A DNA stretch of 64,000 nucleotides, taken from Bacteroidota bacterium (GTDB lineage: Bacteria > Bacteroidota > Rhodothermia > Rhodothermales > Bin80). The translations under genes and the position numbers were made by a program. The number at the start of each line of letters is the position of its first letter. The first letter of the stretch is position 1. The notes under the pieces were generated by a model that was not told the DNA's origin, searched no databases, and worked only from the letters and a program-made list of their open reading frames with translations. This document shows positions 57,469 to 64,000 of this stretch, piece after piece. The stretch lies in the NCBI GenBank assembly GCA_026709335.1, contig JAPOTE010000087.1, forward strand, positions 19,016-83,015, read 5' to 3'.

Positions 57469-57919
57469 AGACAAGAGCTACCTCAAAAATGAGGGTGGCA
57501 TTTGGGGGAATTCGACCTCGTCCCCGAGTTCCGTATCCCAAATCTGATGGAATAACTAATTGGCGTTCTCCTCCTACTTGCATCCCAACAAGACCGCGCT
57601 CCCATCCTTCAATAACCCCTCCGGTCCCTAAACGAAATACAAAAGGTTCCTCTCTGGGGTACGACGAATCAAAGAGGGTGTTATCCGTTAGCCAGCCGCT
57701 ATAATGTACACTTACAAGGTCATTTGCCTTTGCAGCATCTCCGGTTCCTACCTTGAAGTCATAATATTTAAGGCCGTCGCCAAGGTCAGAATAATCTGTG
57801 TCTGAGACTTCACGGGGGATGGGGGTGTTTTCAGGTTCTGAAGAGGTTGTGTCCGCTGGTGAGTCACAGCTTGCCATGAGAAGAACTGCGAACGCCATGC
57901 ACATAAATCGTACCAACAT
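57458..57919 (-). CDS. FKBP-type peptidyl-prolyl isomerase lipoprotein
   Basis: A 153-residue lipoprotein: the signal peptide ends LLMASC (Cys about residue 18), followed by an acidic linker and one FKBP domain (about 45-153). The domain has VSVHYSGWLTDNTLFDSSY, FRLGTGGVIEGWERGL and GYGTRGRGRIPPNATLIFEV, close to the active FKBP12-like core. It should assist prolyl folding in the periplasm or on the outer membrane. Its 3' end overlaps the convergent fusion gene by 11 bp. It is divergent from the M24 aminopeptidase. Confidence 0.94.
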   Translation of the reverse strand: MLVRFMCMAFAVLLMASCDSPADTTSSEPENTPIPREVSDTDYSDLGDGLKYYDFKVGTGDAAKANDLVSVHYSGWLTDNTLFDSSYPREEPFVFRLGTGGVIEGWERGLVGMQVGGERQLVIPSDLGYGTRGRGRIPPNATLIFEVALVSID

Positions 57920-58035
57920 AACGCTTTATAAAATGACTATGAAATTCGCTGGACTTCTACCCGAAAAGTGTTAAATTGGTCCTTCTCTTCCACCTAATTT
58001 GTGGAACAAGCCTGTTCTTTCATTCACAAAAAATC

Positions 58036-59424
58036 ATGTTTGAGCCTGTTGTTTATCGTGCCCGTCGTAGCCAGTTGATCAAGTCAATAGGGAGTGGGAT
58101 TGTGTTCTTGCCAGGGCATGTTGAGAGCCCCATGAATTATATTGAAAATACATATCCTTTCCGACAGGATAGTACATTTCTGTATTATGCAGGGATTTCC
58201 AATTCAGGATTTTCCCTGGTAATTGACGTTGATCAAAACCACACGACGCTCTTTGGCAAAAAACTTACGATTGAAGATATCATCTGGACGGGCTCGCAAT
58301 CGGATTTAGATGAGTTGGGAGAACTTTCTGGAGTTGATCATATCTGCGAATCCGTACAACTTTCCGATGTACTCCTGAAGGCGCGAGAACAAAAACGTGA
58401 TGTGCACTATTTGCCTCCTTATCGAGCGGAAACAAGCCGGCAGTTGGAAGGTCTGTTAGGATTGGAAACAGGTCAGAGTCTTCATGAGCACTCAGAGGTA
58501 CTGGCATCAGCCGTAATTGCTTCCCGTTCTGTCAAGGAGCCTCGAGAATTGGCAGAAATCGAAGTAGCACTGGATGTTACCCGAGAGATGTATCGAGTAG
58601 CAATGCATGCTGTAGAGGAAGGAAAATTTGAACGGGAAATCGCCGGCTTGGTGGAGGGAATTGCAATTAGTGGCGGAGGACGCCTCGCCTATCCATGTAT
58701 CTTGACCAGGGAAGGGCAGGTTTTGCATAATCATGATTACCACCGTCAACTGAGGCAGGGTGACCTGATTGTACAGGATAGCGGGGCCGCAACCATAAGG
58801 GGATACGCAAGTGACATCACACGCACATATCCGGTAAGCGGTGCATTTTCCTCTCGCCAGCGTGAGATATATCAGGCTGTACTTGACTCCTTGACAGATG
58901 CGACTGCAAGCATTCGACCAGAGCGACCCTTTCGTGATTGTCACTTAATTGCTGCGCGCACACTGACAGACAGGCTCCAGCAGATTGGATTAATGCGAGG
59001 AAATGTGGATGAATCAGTTGCTTCCGGTGCGCATGCACTTTTTTTCCCACACGGACTGGGGCATACGATGGGGCTGGATGTACATGACATGGAAAATCTG
59101 GGAGAAGATTTACTTGGTTATGACGATCAGATTGAGAGAAGTGAGCAGTTTGGACTCAAGTCTCTAAGGTTTGGAAAGGCGCCCGCCCCCGGATTCGTAT
59201 TGACGGTAGAGCCTGGTTGTTATTTTATTGATCCATTGATTGACCAATGGAGAAGCAAAAAACGCTACGAAGAATTTATTAATTATGAGTATTTGGAGGG
59301 CTGGCGAGGTTTTGGCGGAGTACGCATCGAGGAGAATGTTGTGGTCACCTCAGAGGGATGTAGGGTTTTAGGTCCTCCCATCCCCAAGACAATTACGAAT
59401 GTGGAAACCGCGTGTAATGTTTAG
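58036..59424 (+). CDS. Xaa-Pro aminopeptidase (M24B, PepP type)
   Basis: A metal-dependent aminopeptidase that removes N-terminal residues before proline. From the ATG at 58036 (MFEPVVYRARRSQLI) it is 462 residues; a TTG 20 codons upstream adds a poorly fitting tail. The N-terminal domain has ENTYPFRQDSTFLYYAG. The pita-bread domain has the metal ligands: Asp in VQDSGAATIRGYASDITRTY, the His of HGLGHTMGLDVHDMEN, and Glu in LTVEPGCYF and VRIEENVVV. It is adjacent and convergent to mtaB without spacing. Substrate details cannot be read from the sequence. Confidence 0.92.
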   Translation: MFEPVVYRARRSQLIKSIGSGIVFLPGHVESPMNYIENTYPFRQDSTFLYYAGISNSGFSLVIDVDQNHTTLFGKKLTIEDIIWTGSQSDLDELGELSGVDHICESVQLSDVLLKAREQKRDVHYLPPYRAETSRQLEGLLGLETGQSLHEHSEVLASAVIASRSVKEPRELAEIEVALDVTREMYRVAMHAVEEGKFEREIAGLVEGIAISGGGRLAYPCILTREGQVLHNHDYHRQLRQGDLIVQDSGAATIRGYASDITRTYPVSGAFSSRQREIYQAVLDSLTDATASIRPERPFRDCHLIAARTLTDRLQQIGLMRGNVDESVASGAHALFFPHGLGHTMGLDVHDMENLGEDLLGYDDQIERSEQFGLKSLRFGKAPAPGFVLTVEPGCYFIDPLIDQWRSKKRYEEFINYEYLEGWRGFGGVRIEENVVVTSEGCRVLGPPIPKTITNVETACNV

Positions 59425-60723
59425 TCAGGAGACAAACATTACTTGTTCGGTACCCAGTCTGACGTTTTCAATTGTTCCAACACGGGTTTTGTCGAGCGAG
59501 CTTGTCATCCGGATGTAATTATCCGTATAGCCCTGCATGTTGCCAGATTTATTTGTGCGCTCCCAAAGAACAGGTCGTATTTGTCCCCGAAACCGTTCCT
59601 GAAACAAAGTTTGTTTTCGAGCAGATAATTCCTGGAGTGTTCGATTACGAGTTCTGCGTTCTTGGGAAGAAATCGGATTGAAGGATTGAAACCGGTTTGC
59701 GGAGACCGTATTCGGGCGTTCCGAATAGGTAAAAACATGGAGATATGTGACCGGCAGGTCTGCGAGGAAAGTATGCGTTTCAGTAAAATATTCGGGAGTT
59801 TCTGCGGGGAAGCCGACGATGACATCGGCGCCGATGCCTGCATCAGGCATATGTTTGTGAATGTATTCCAGACGCTGCTGATATGCTTCTCTCTGATAGC
59901 GACGACGCATTGCTCCCAATACGGTGTTCTCTCCACTCTGTAGGGGAATATGAAAATGAGGGACCATGACAGAAGTTTCTGCAACGAAGTCAATGATCTC
60001 GTCAGTGAGCAGGTTCGGTTCAATAGAAGAAATCCGATAGCGAAGGATTCCATCAACTGTGGCTAATTGTTGCAGCAGTTGAAGCAAATCTTTTCCTGTG
60101 TTTGTATCCTGGCTTCCTTGGCCATATAGACCAATATTCACTCCTGTCAGAACGATCTCTTTAATGCCTCGTTCCGCGAGATTTCGAGCTTGATCAACAA
60201 CTTGGTCCATAGGAGCAGATCGGCTCCTTCCCCGAGCCAGAGGAATCGTACAGAATGAACAGGAATAATCACATCCATCTTGCACCTTCAAAAAAGCACG
60301 AGTCCGATCATCTGAGAGCAGGGCAGAATCAAAGGATGCAGAGTTTCCTGTGCAGGAGACATTGACTTGTGTCGATTCTTTCGGCACGAAATCATCCAGC
60401 AAATCAAAGATGTGTGCTTTTTCACTATTCCCAAGTACAGCACTGACCCCCTCAATTTTTGCCACTTCATCTGGGCGTAATTGTGCATAGCATCCGGTAA
60501 CGAGGATAAATGCATCTGGGTTCAGCCGGTGAGTACGCCGTATAATTTGCCGGCATTTTCGGTCTGCTTCGGCGGTCACTGAGCAAGTATTGATCACAGA
60601 AATATCGCACGCATCTTTCTGTCCGACGGCTTCAAAACCTCGTAACTCAAACTGGCGTTGCAGACTACTGGTCTCTGCAAAATTCAGTTTGCAGCCCAAA
60701 GTATGAAATGAAACACGACTCAT
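59425..60723 (-). CDS. mtaB: tRNA t6A37 methylthiotransferase MtaB
   Basis: MtaB is a radical-SAM enzyme that adds a methylthio group to t6A at position 37 of tRNAs, giving ms2t6A. The 432-residue protein has the UPF0004 cysteines C11 (HTLGCKLN), C47 (INTCSVT) and C78 (VTGCYAQ) for one iron-sulfur cluster, and the radical-SAM CDYSCSFC at C151, C155 and C158 for the other. The N-terminal TLGCKLN and INTCSVTAEAD favour MtaB over MiaB and RimO. A TRAM-like end is present (about 365-430). The stop is immediately adjacent to that of the M24 gene. Confidence 0.94.
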   Translation of the reverse strand: MSRVSFHTLGCKLNFAETSSLQRQFELRGFEAVGQKDACDISVINTCSVTAEADRKCRQIIRRTHRLNPDAFILVTGCYAQLRPDEVAKIEGVSAVLGNSEKAHIFDLLDDFVPKESTQVNVSCTGNSASFDSALLSDDRTRAFLKVQDGCDYSCSFCTIPLARGRSRSAPMDQVVDQARNLAERGIKEIVLTGVNIGLYGQGSQDTNTGKDLLQLLQQLATVDGILRYRISSIEPNLLTDEIIDFVAETSVMVPHFHIPLQSGENTVLGAMRRRYQREAYQQRLEYIHKHMPDAGIGADVIVGFPAETPEYFTETHTFLADLPVTYLHVFTYSERPNTVSANRFQSFNPISSQERRTRNRTLQELSARKQTLFQERFRGQIRPVLWERTNKSGNMQGYTDNYIRMTSSLDKTRVGTIENVRLGTEQVMFVS

Positions 60724-60901
60724 GAACGTATTCTGATTCTCAAGATGGAATGAATCATCTGCAATCTTGATCCATACAAATTCTCGCAGGATTCTTAGGT
60801 TTCCACGAACAGCCAGTGAAGTAATACGAATCCTCTCGGAATTAATCTGCCAGCAGTCGCGTACCGATATATCATATCCACGGTCGTTTTGATTTTTCTG
60901 C

Positions 60902-60922
60902 TTTAGCAGCCCGTGGATAAAG
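60902..60922 (+). repeat. Left terminal inverted repeat of the IS remnant
   Basis: 21 bp with core GCAGCCCGTGGATAAAG, matching the reverse complement of the right end with one mismatch (CCG versus CTG). Its inner 17 bp also match the reverse complement of 61079-61095 perfectly. Confidence 0.85.
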
Positions 60923-61078
60923 CCAAATAAATTTAGCTAGCAGTTTTTGATGCTGACCTTGCATGATTTGACAGACAAATTGATAGACAAAATGTGCTAC
61001 AAGCAACGATTTTTGAGCGTTTTGGGAGTAAAAACGAAGATTTTTATTCAATTCAGGCTGTCCCATTTTTATGAGAGA

Positions 61079-61095
61079 CTTTATCCACGGGCTGC
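61079..61095 (+). repeat. Internal copy of the IS terminus
   Basis: CTTTATCCACGGGCTGC, perfectly inverted relative to the left end and in direct orientation to the right end. The TAA of the truncated transposase frame lies within it (reverse complement of 61081-61083). With the left end it brackets 194 bp, the size of a small non-autonomous element. Confidence 0.8.
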
Positions 61096-61912
61096 CAGGT
61101 GCTCAGTTGTTACATCCAATGTCTCTTCAATGGACGCCGTATCCCCACCGTCCATCGTTTGAATCGTCACCGCAACCAGGGCCCCCGAGTCTAAATCGAC
61201 CGCGTGTTCACACTTGTGAGTCAAATGGAGCCGGCCATCTTTCATCTTCCCAATCCGGGCTTCCGGATCCTTGGGATGCACCCAATCCTTGTTGGAACCC
61301 TTGTTTGGACGCGTTTTGTCCAACTTCGCCAAGTCTTCCCGGGTCGGAGTCTCAATTCCAGATTCTTTCGCCAACGACTCCAAAAACGCTGCAAATACCT
61401 GTCCAGTGTCCCGGCGAACGATCGAACGCAACACTGCATTGGCCTCCAGCGTTGTCGAATCGATCCCCAACGTCTTGCCCCGTAATAATCCCGCCTCCTT
61501 TAACCGGGATAAAACCCACACAAATACCTTACATATGCACCTCCACACTCAGCCGCTTCCGCGTCTTGGACAGCGTACTGTGATCCGGAGGATGCTCGGT
61601 TACCGTGTACCCAAAAATGTACGCAACGAAATCGAATCATTACACCCCCGGCGCAAGCCCAGAACGTCCCATTCGCTCTGCATAAAACTCCTGACATGCC
61701 TCCTCCACAAACAAACCAAACTCATGCGTACAAAGCACCGAGTCCAATGCCTCATAAAATGCGTTGGAGGAGGACTGAATCTCCTGCCAACAGATACACA
61801 CTCGCCCTGAATGCCGTCCTTTCGCTTTCCTAATGCCATGAATTTGGAGAGATAGATCTGAACATATATGCACTCCCCAAATATACCACACCCATCCCAG
61901 GGTTCCTGCCAA
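61081..61912 (-). pseudogene. DDE transposase, frameshifted and C-terminally truncated
   Basis: Pieces of one transposase can be read in order on the minus strand in changing frames. NAFYEALDSVLCTHEFGLFV and ACQEFYAERMGRSGLAPGV come first (61640-61912), then DSISLRTFLG near 61600. VTEHPPDHSTLSKTRKRLSV follows, then KVFVWVLSRLKEAGLLRGK and GIDSTTLEANAVLRSIVRRD with the first catalytic Asp. The last piece ends EHLAARG at 61081. The C-terminal third, expected to carry the last catalytic residue, is absent. It has at least three frame changes, one near CATATGTAAGG at about 61525-61535, and cannot be active as sequenced. Confidence 0.85.
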
Positions 61913-61919
61913 ATTCCGA

Positions 61920-61940
61920 CTTTATCCACAGGCTGCTAAA
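61920..61940 (+). repeat. Right terminal inverted repeat of the IS remnant
   Basis: 21 bp, including the perfect DnaA-box-type 9-mer TTATCCACA at 61922-61930. It ends 15 bp before the start of the tandem-domain gene. Confidence 0.85.
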
Positions 61941-61955
61941 TACTTCTGATTATTG

Positions 61956-63077
61956 ATGCATGACACACATATACCCGTACTGGCAAAGATTTCTTCAATG
62001 TATCTCGGACCAACAGAGGATATTGGTACTCAGGCTCTCGGGCATATCCTTACTAATTCTCAACCTGCCCGGGATGCACTCTCAGAAATACTGCGAATTA
62101 GCGGTGCAGATGTGGGATGGATTGCAGAAGTAAAAACACAGGTTATTGGCGAGAGTGAAGCCTGGCCAGATATTGTCGCCTTCGGTGAAGATAAATCCAA
62201 ATGCGTTCTGATCAAAACGGAATTCTGGGCAGGGCTGATCGAAAATCGGCCTCTCACTTACCTTAAGTCCTTTCTGGAGCAGACAACACCTACCTTGCTC
62301 TTCATTGCACCTCATGTCCGGCATGAATTTCTCTGGGCGGAGTTGAAGCGGCATATCAGGGAGTTGAAGACTGATATTACATTCAAGAACGAGGAGAGTT
62401 GTGATTCACTTTATAGTGCTTGTGTCGGGAGAATACACAGGTTAATTTTGATCAGTTGGACAAGTCTTCTTGATCGTATTGCAGCAAAAGTTTCTGCCGC
62501 TGACGATTTGAAAACGGAGGCTGACATTGTCCAGTTGCGTGGGCTTGCCGCTCACGAGGATTCCACGGCATTCATGCCGTGGAAGGCGAAAGAACTAAGT
62601 CCAAGTATTCCTCGCAAATTGATGGAACTAAGAAACCTCGTCGACAACGTAACAAATGAGTTGGCTGAACGTGGTTTGATCAATACGAAGAAGTTAGGAT
62701 GCACGGTGCTGGCAACAAAGTATGTTCGGTACATGAATTTAGTCGGAGCTGATGATAATTATTCAGTCAAAGTGGGATTAGCCATTGACTATGAAAATTG
62801 GGCTACGATTCATGATACTCCTCTATGGCTAACATTAAAGGAAGATGATTCTAAGCTCAGCGAAGAGATCTGGACAAACTTGACTTCTTTACGCCAATCC
62901 GATCCGCCCGAGCTTTTTAAGAGTTGGAACTATCCACTGATCCCTATTGAATTACCCCTTTCCCTGGAGAGCGAAGCCCTGGTTGATACGATCGTTCAGC
63001 GCGTGGTATATATCGCAGACAAAATTGGTTGTGGCTTGAGATACTCGGAAATTCATAGCCTCTCACACTCATCATGT
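61956..63077 (+). repeat. Coding repeat unit 1 (374 codons, degenerate ExK)
   Basis: The unit is 1,122 bp, exactly 374 codons, so unit 2 stays in frame. The putative catalytic triplet reads KTE at residues 87-89 in place of ExK. Confidence 0.8.
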
Positions 63078-64000
63078 ATGAGTAATAAACATATTCCCTT
63101 GCTGGCAAAGATATCCTCAATGTTCAAAGGACAGATGGAGGATGTCGCTGTTGAAGCGCTTGGACATATCCTCGCCTGCTCTCAGCCTGCACGGGATGCA
63201 CTCTTGAATACCTTACGAATCGGTGGCGCGAAAGTGAGGCGGATCGTAGATGTTCAGACCCAGGCTTTTCTTCCGGAAGGTGCTTGGCCAGATTTGGCGG
63301 CGTATGGTGAAGATAATTCCACATGTGCTCTGATCGAAGCGAAATTCTGGGCTGGATTGACTAAAAATCAACCCTTGACCTATCTTAGATATCTCCCAGA
63401 TGGGAAAGCATCCGCTTTGCTCTTCATTGCACCTCATGCTCGGCGTGAATCTCTTTGGGCAGAGTTGAAACAGCGCATCAAAGGATCAAAGGCAGATACT
63501 CGATTCGAGAACGAAGAGAGACATAAAGCACTTTTTAGTGCTCGTGTTGGAGAAACACACTGGTTGATCTTGGTCAATTGGACATGCCTTTTAGATCACA
63601 TTGCAGCTAAAGTCTCTGCCTCAGGGGATTCACGCATTGAAGCTGACATTGCACAATTGTATGCCTTTACTTCTCGCGAAGCGCAAGAGGATATTATTAC
63701 CACTCCAAAGCTCATGTCGTTGAAATCGGAGAAATTGAATTCAGATTCCCAACGCAAAATGCGGCCTATGCCCCATCTCTCAACTTGTCAGACTAGATAT
63801 GCCGATGATGAATTGAGTCCAAATACAGCTCGTAGACTGATCCAACTAAGGAACCTCGTCGACAGCGTTACAAAACAATTGCACAGAAGAGGCTTAATCA
63901 GCTTAGAGGGTGTGCACGCCACACCGCAAAAAACAGGATACATGCGGTATATGAAATTTGTCGGAGCAGATCAAGAAATAGTGGTTGGAGCAGCATTGGC
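61956..64000 (+). CDS. Tandem PD-(D/E)XK nuclease-like fusion protein (3' end beyond window)
   Basis: One continuous frame without a stop from the ATG at 61956 to the window end (at least 681 codons). It encodes the same domain twice: residues 1-374 and from 375 onward. MHDTHIPVLAKISSMYLGP aligns with MSNKHIPLLAKISSMFKGQ, and the two copies run without gaps for about 100 residues. Each has an AWPD Asp (residue 72 of the unit; D446 in copy 2) and then a strand: copy 1 VLIKTEFWAGL, copy 2 ALIEAKFWAGL. Copy 2 thus has the D...ExK signature of PD-(D/E)XK enzymes (E461, K463), while copy 1 has K87-T-E89. The LFIAPH and ELRNLVDNVT/QLRNLVDSVT segments are conserved in both. No signal or membrane segment is seen. 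Function is unknown; nuclease-type defence is inference. Confidence 0.8.
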   Translation, partial: MHDTHIPVLAKISSMYLGPTEDIGTQALGHILTNSQPARDALSEILRISGADVGWIAEVKTQVIGESEAWPDIVAFGEDKSKCVLIKTEFWAGLIENRPLTYLKSFLEQTTPTLLFIAPHVRHEFLWAELKRHIRELKTDITFKNEESCDSLYSACVGRIHRLILISWTSLLDRIAAKVSAADDLKTEADIVQLRGLAAHEDSTAFMPWKAKELSPSIPRKLMELRNLVDNVTNELAERGLINTKKLGCTVLATKYVRYMNLVGADDNYSVKVGLAIDYENWATIHDTPLWLTLKEDDSKLSEEIWTNLTSLRQSDPPELFKSWNYPLIPIELPLSLESEALVDTIVQRVVYIADKIGCGLRYSEIHSLSHSSCMSNKHIPLLAKISSMFKGQMEDVAVEALGHILACSQPARDALLNTLRIGGAKVRRIVDVQTQAFLPEGAWPDLAAYGEDNSTCALIEAKFWAGLTKNQPLTYLRYLPDGKASALLFIAPHARRESLWAELKQRIKGSKADTRFENEERHKALFSARVGETHWLILVNWTCLLDHIAAKVSASGDSRIEADIAQLYAFTSREAQEDIITTPKLMSLKSEKLNSDSQRKMRPMPHLSTCQTRYADDELSPNTARRLIQLRNLVDSVTKQLHRRGLISLEGVHATPQKTGYMRYMKFVGADQEIVVGAAL
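63078..64000 (+). repeat. Coding repeat unit 2 (intact D...EAK, incomplete in window)
   Basis: It begins with an in-frame ATG at 63078 but has no convincing ribosome-binding site, and no stop separates it from unit 1. It carries an extra segment of about 40 residues (near RKMRPMPHLSTCQTRYADDE) before the ELSPNTARRLIQLRN part, relative to unit 1. Confidence 0.8.

Larger units (their letters stand above)
60902..61940 (-). mobile_element. Decayed DDE-type insertion sequence, about 1.04 kb
   Basis: The element is bounded by a 21-bp imperfect inverted repeat (60902-60922 and 61920-61940, one mismatch). It contains a broken transposase on the minus strand (see the pseudogene entry) and a third copy of 17 bp of the terminus at 61079-61095 inside it. 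The end sequence includes TTTATCCAC and, at the right end, TTATCCACA. No clear target-site duplication was seen: left flank TTTTTCTGC, right flank TACTTCTG. The family is uncertain; the transposase resembles DDE_Tnp_1 elements with GIDSTTLEANAVLRS. Confidence 0.8.

Noticed and set aside
60872..61066. 64-codon minus-strand frame in the left part of the IS remnant
   Set aside because: Could be a C-terminal transposase scrap, but no transposase motif could be recognised in it.

Overview
The window looks like a chromosomal segment from a member of the Bacteroidota/Rhodothermota lineage, probably Rhodothermia-like. The pointers are two TonB-receptor plus DUF4249-type lipoprotein pairs, a secreted FG-GAP/VCBS protein with a type IX-like sorting tail, ATP-type PEP carboxykinase, a DUF4212/VC_2705 symporter pair, a vSGLT-type symporter, WbqC, type B ribosomal protein bL31 without zinc cysteines, and few strong Shine-Dalgarno sites. 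No rRNA, tRNA or CRISPR array was seen. Lineage is an inference from gene content; no database was consulted.

Positions 1-38,900 are mostly ordinary core genes. A minus-strand block carries hslV (with the likely first codons of hslU at the window edge), dacB, mreC, mreB, purH, purN and an S66 LD-carboxypeptidase. A plus-strand block carries WbqC, a MscS channel and two sodium:solute symporter loci. Then come pckA and a long-chain acyl-CoA synthetase (minus), moaC and flotillin floA (plus), and a minus-strand envelope-stress group: PspA, a 117-aa protein sharing a short motif with PspA, a two-TM coiled-coil protein and a CNNM/CorC protein. deoA, rpmE and uvrB follow. From 26.5 kb come two tandem secreted beta-propeller proteins, an ADP-ribosylglycohydrolase, a TolB-like propeller, the first TonB/lipoprotein pair, ilvE and a family 2 glycosyltransferase.

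Positions 38,900-52,300 are more accessory. They hold a Type IIG/Eco57I-like adenine methyltransferase broken by several frameshifts, an operon of lipoprotein HtrA protease, lipoprotein propeller and MoxR-like AAA+ ATPase, a second TonB/DUF4249 pair, an unrecognised lipoprotein, a start-less coding fragment and an orphan AAA ATPase, with long non-coding gaps.

Positions 52,300-60,700 return to metabolism. galK, a DapA-family lyase and a 1,011-residue three-domain protein (APH-type kinase, M23 peptidase fold, class III aminotransferase fold) lie close together and the last two overlap, suggesting one transcription unit. An FKBP lipoprotein, an M24 aminopeptidase and mtaB follow.

Positions 60,900-64,000 are the most unusual. 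A decayed insertion sequence lies directly upstream of a long open frame that runs off the window. This frame encodes two tandem copies of the same roughly 370-residue domain fused in frame. Each copy has a PD-(D/E)XK nuclease-like core, but the ExK triad is intact only in the second copy (EAK) and changed to KTE in the first. I know of no named system with this layout, and it is the best candidate in the window for something undescribed.
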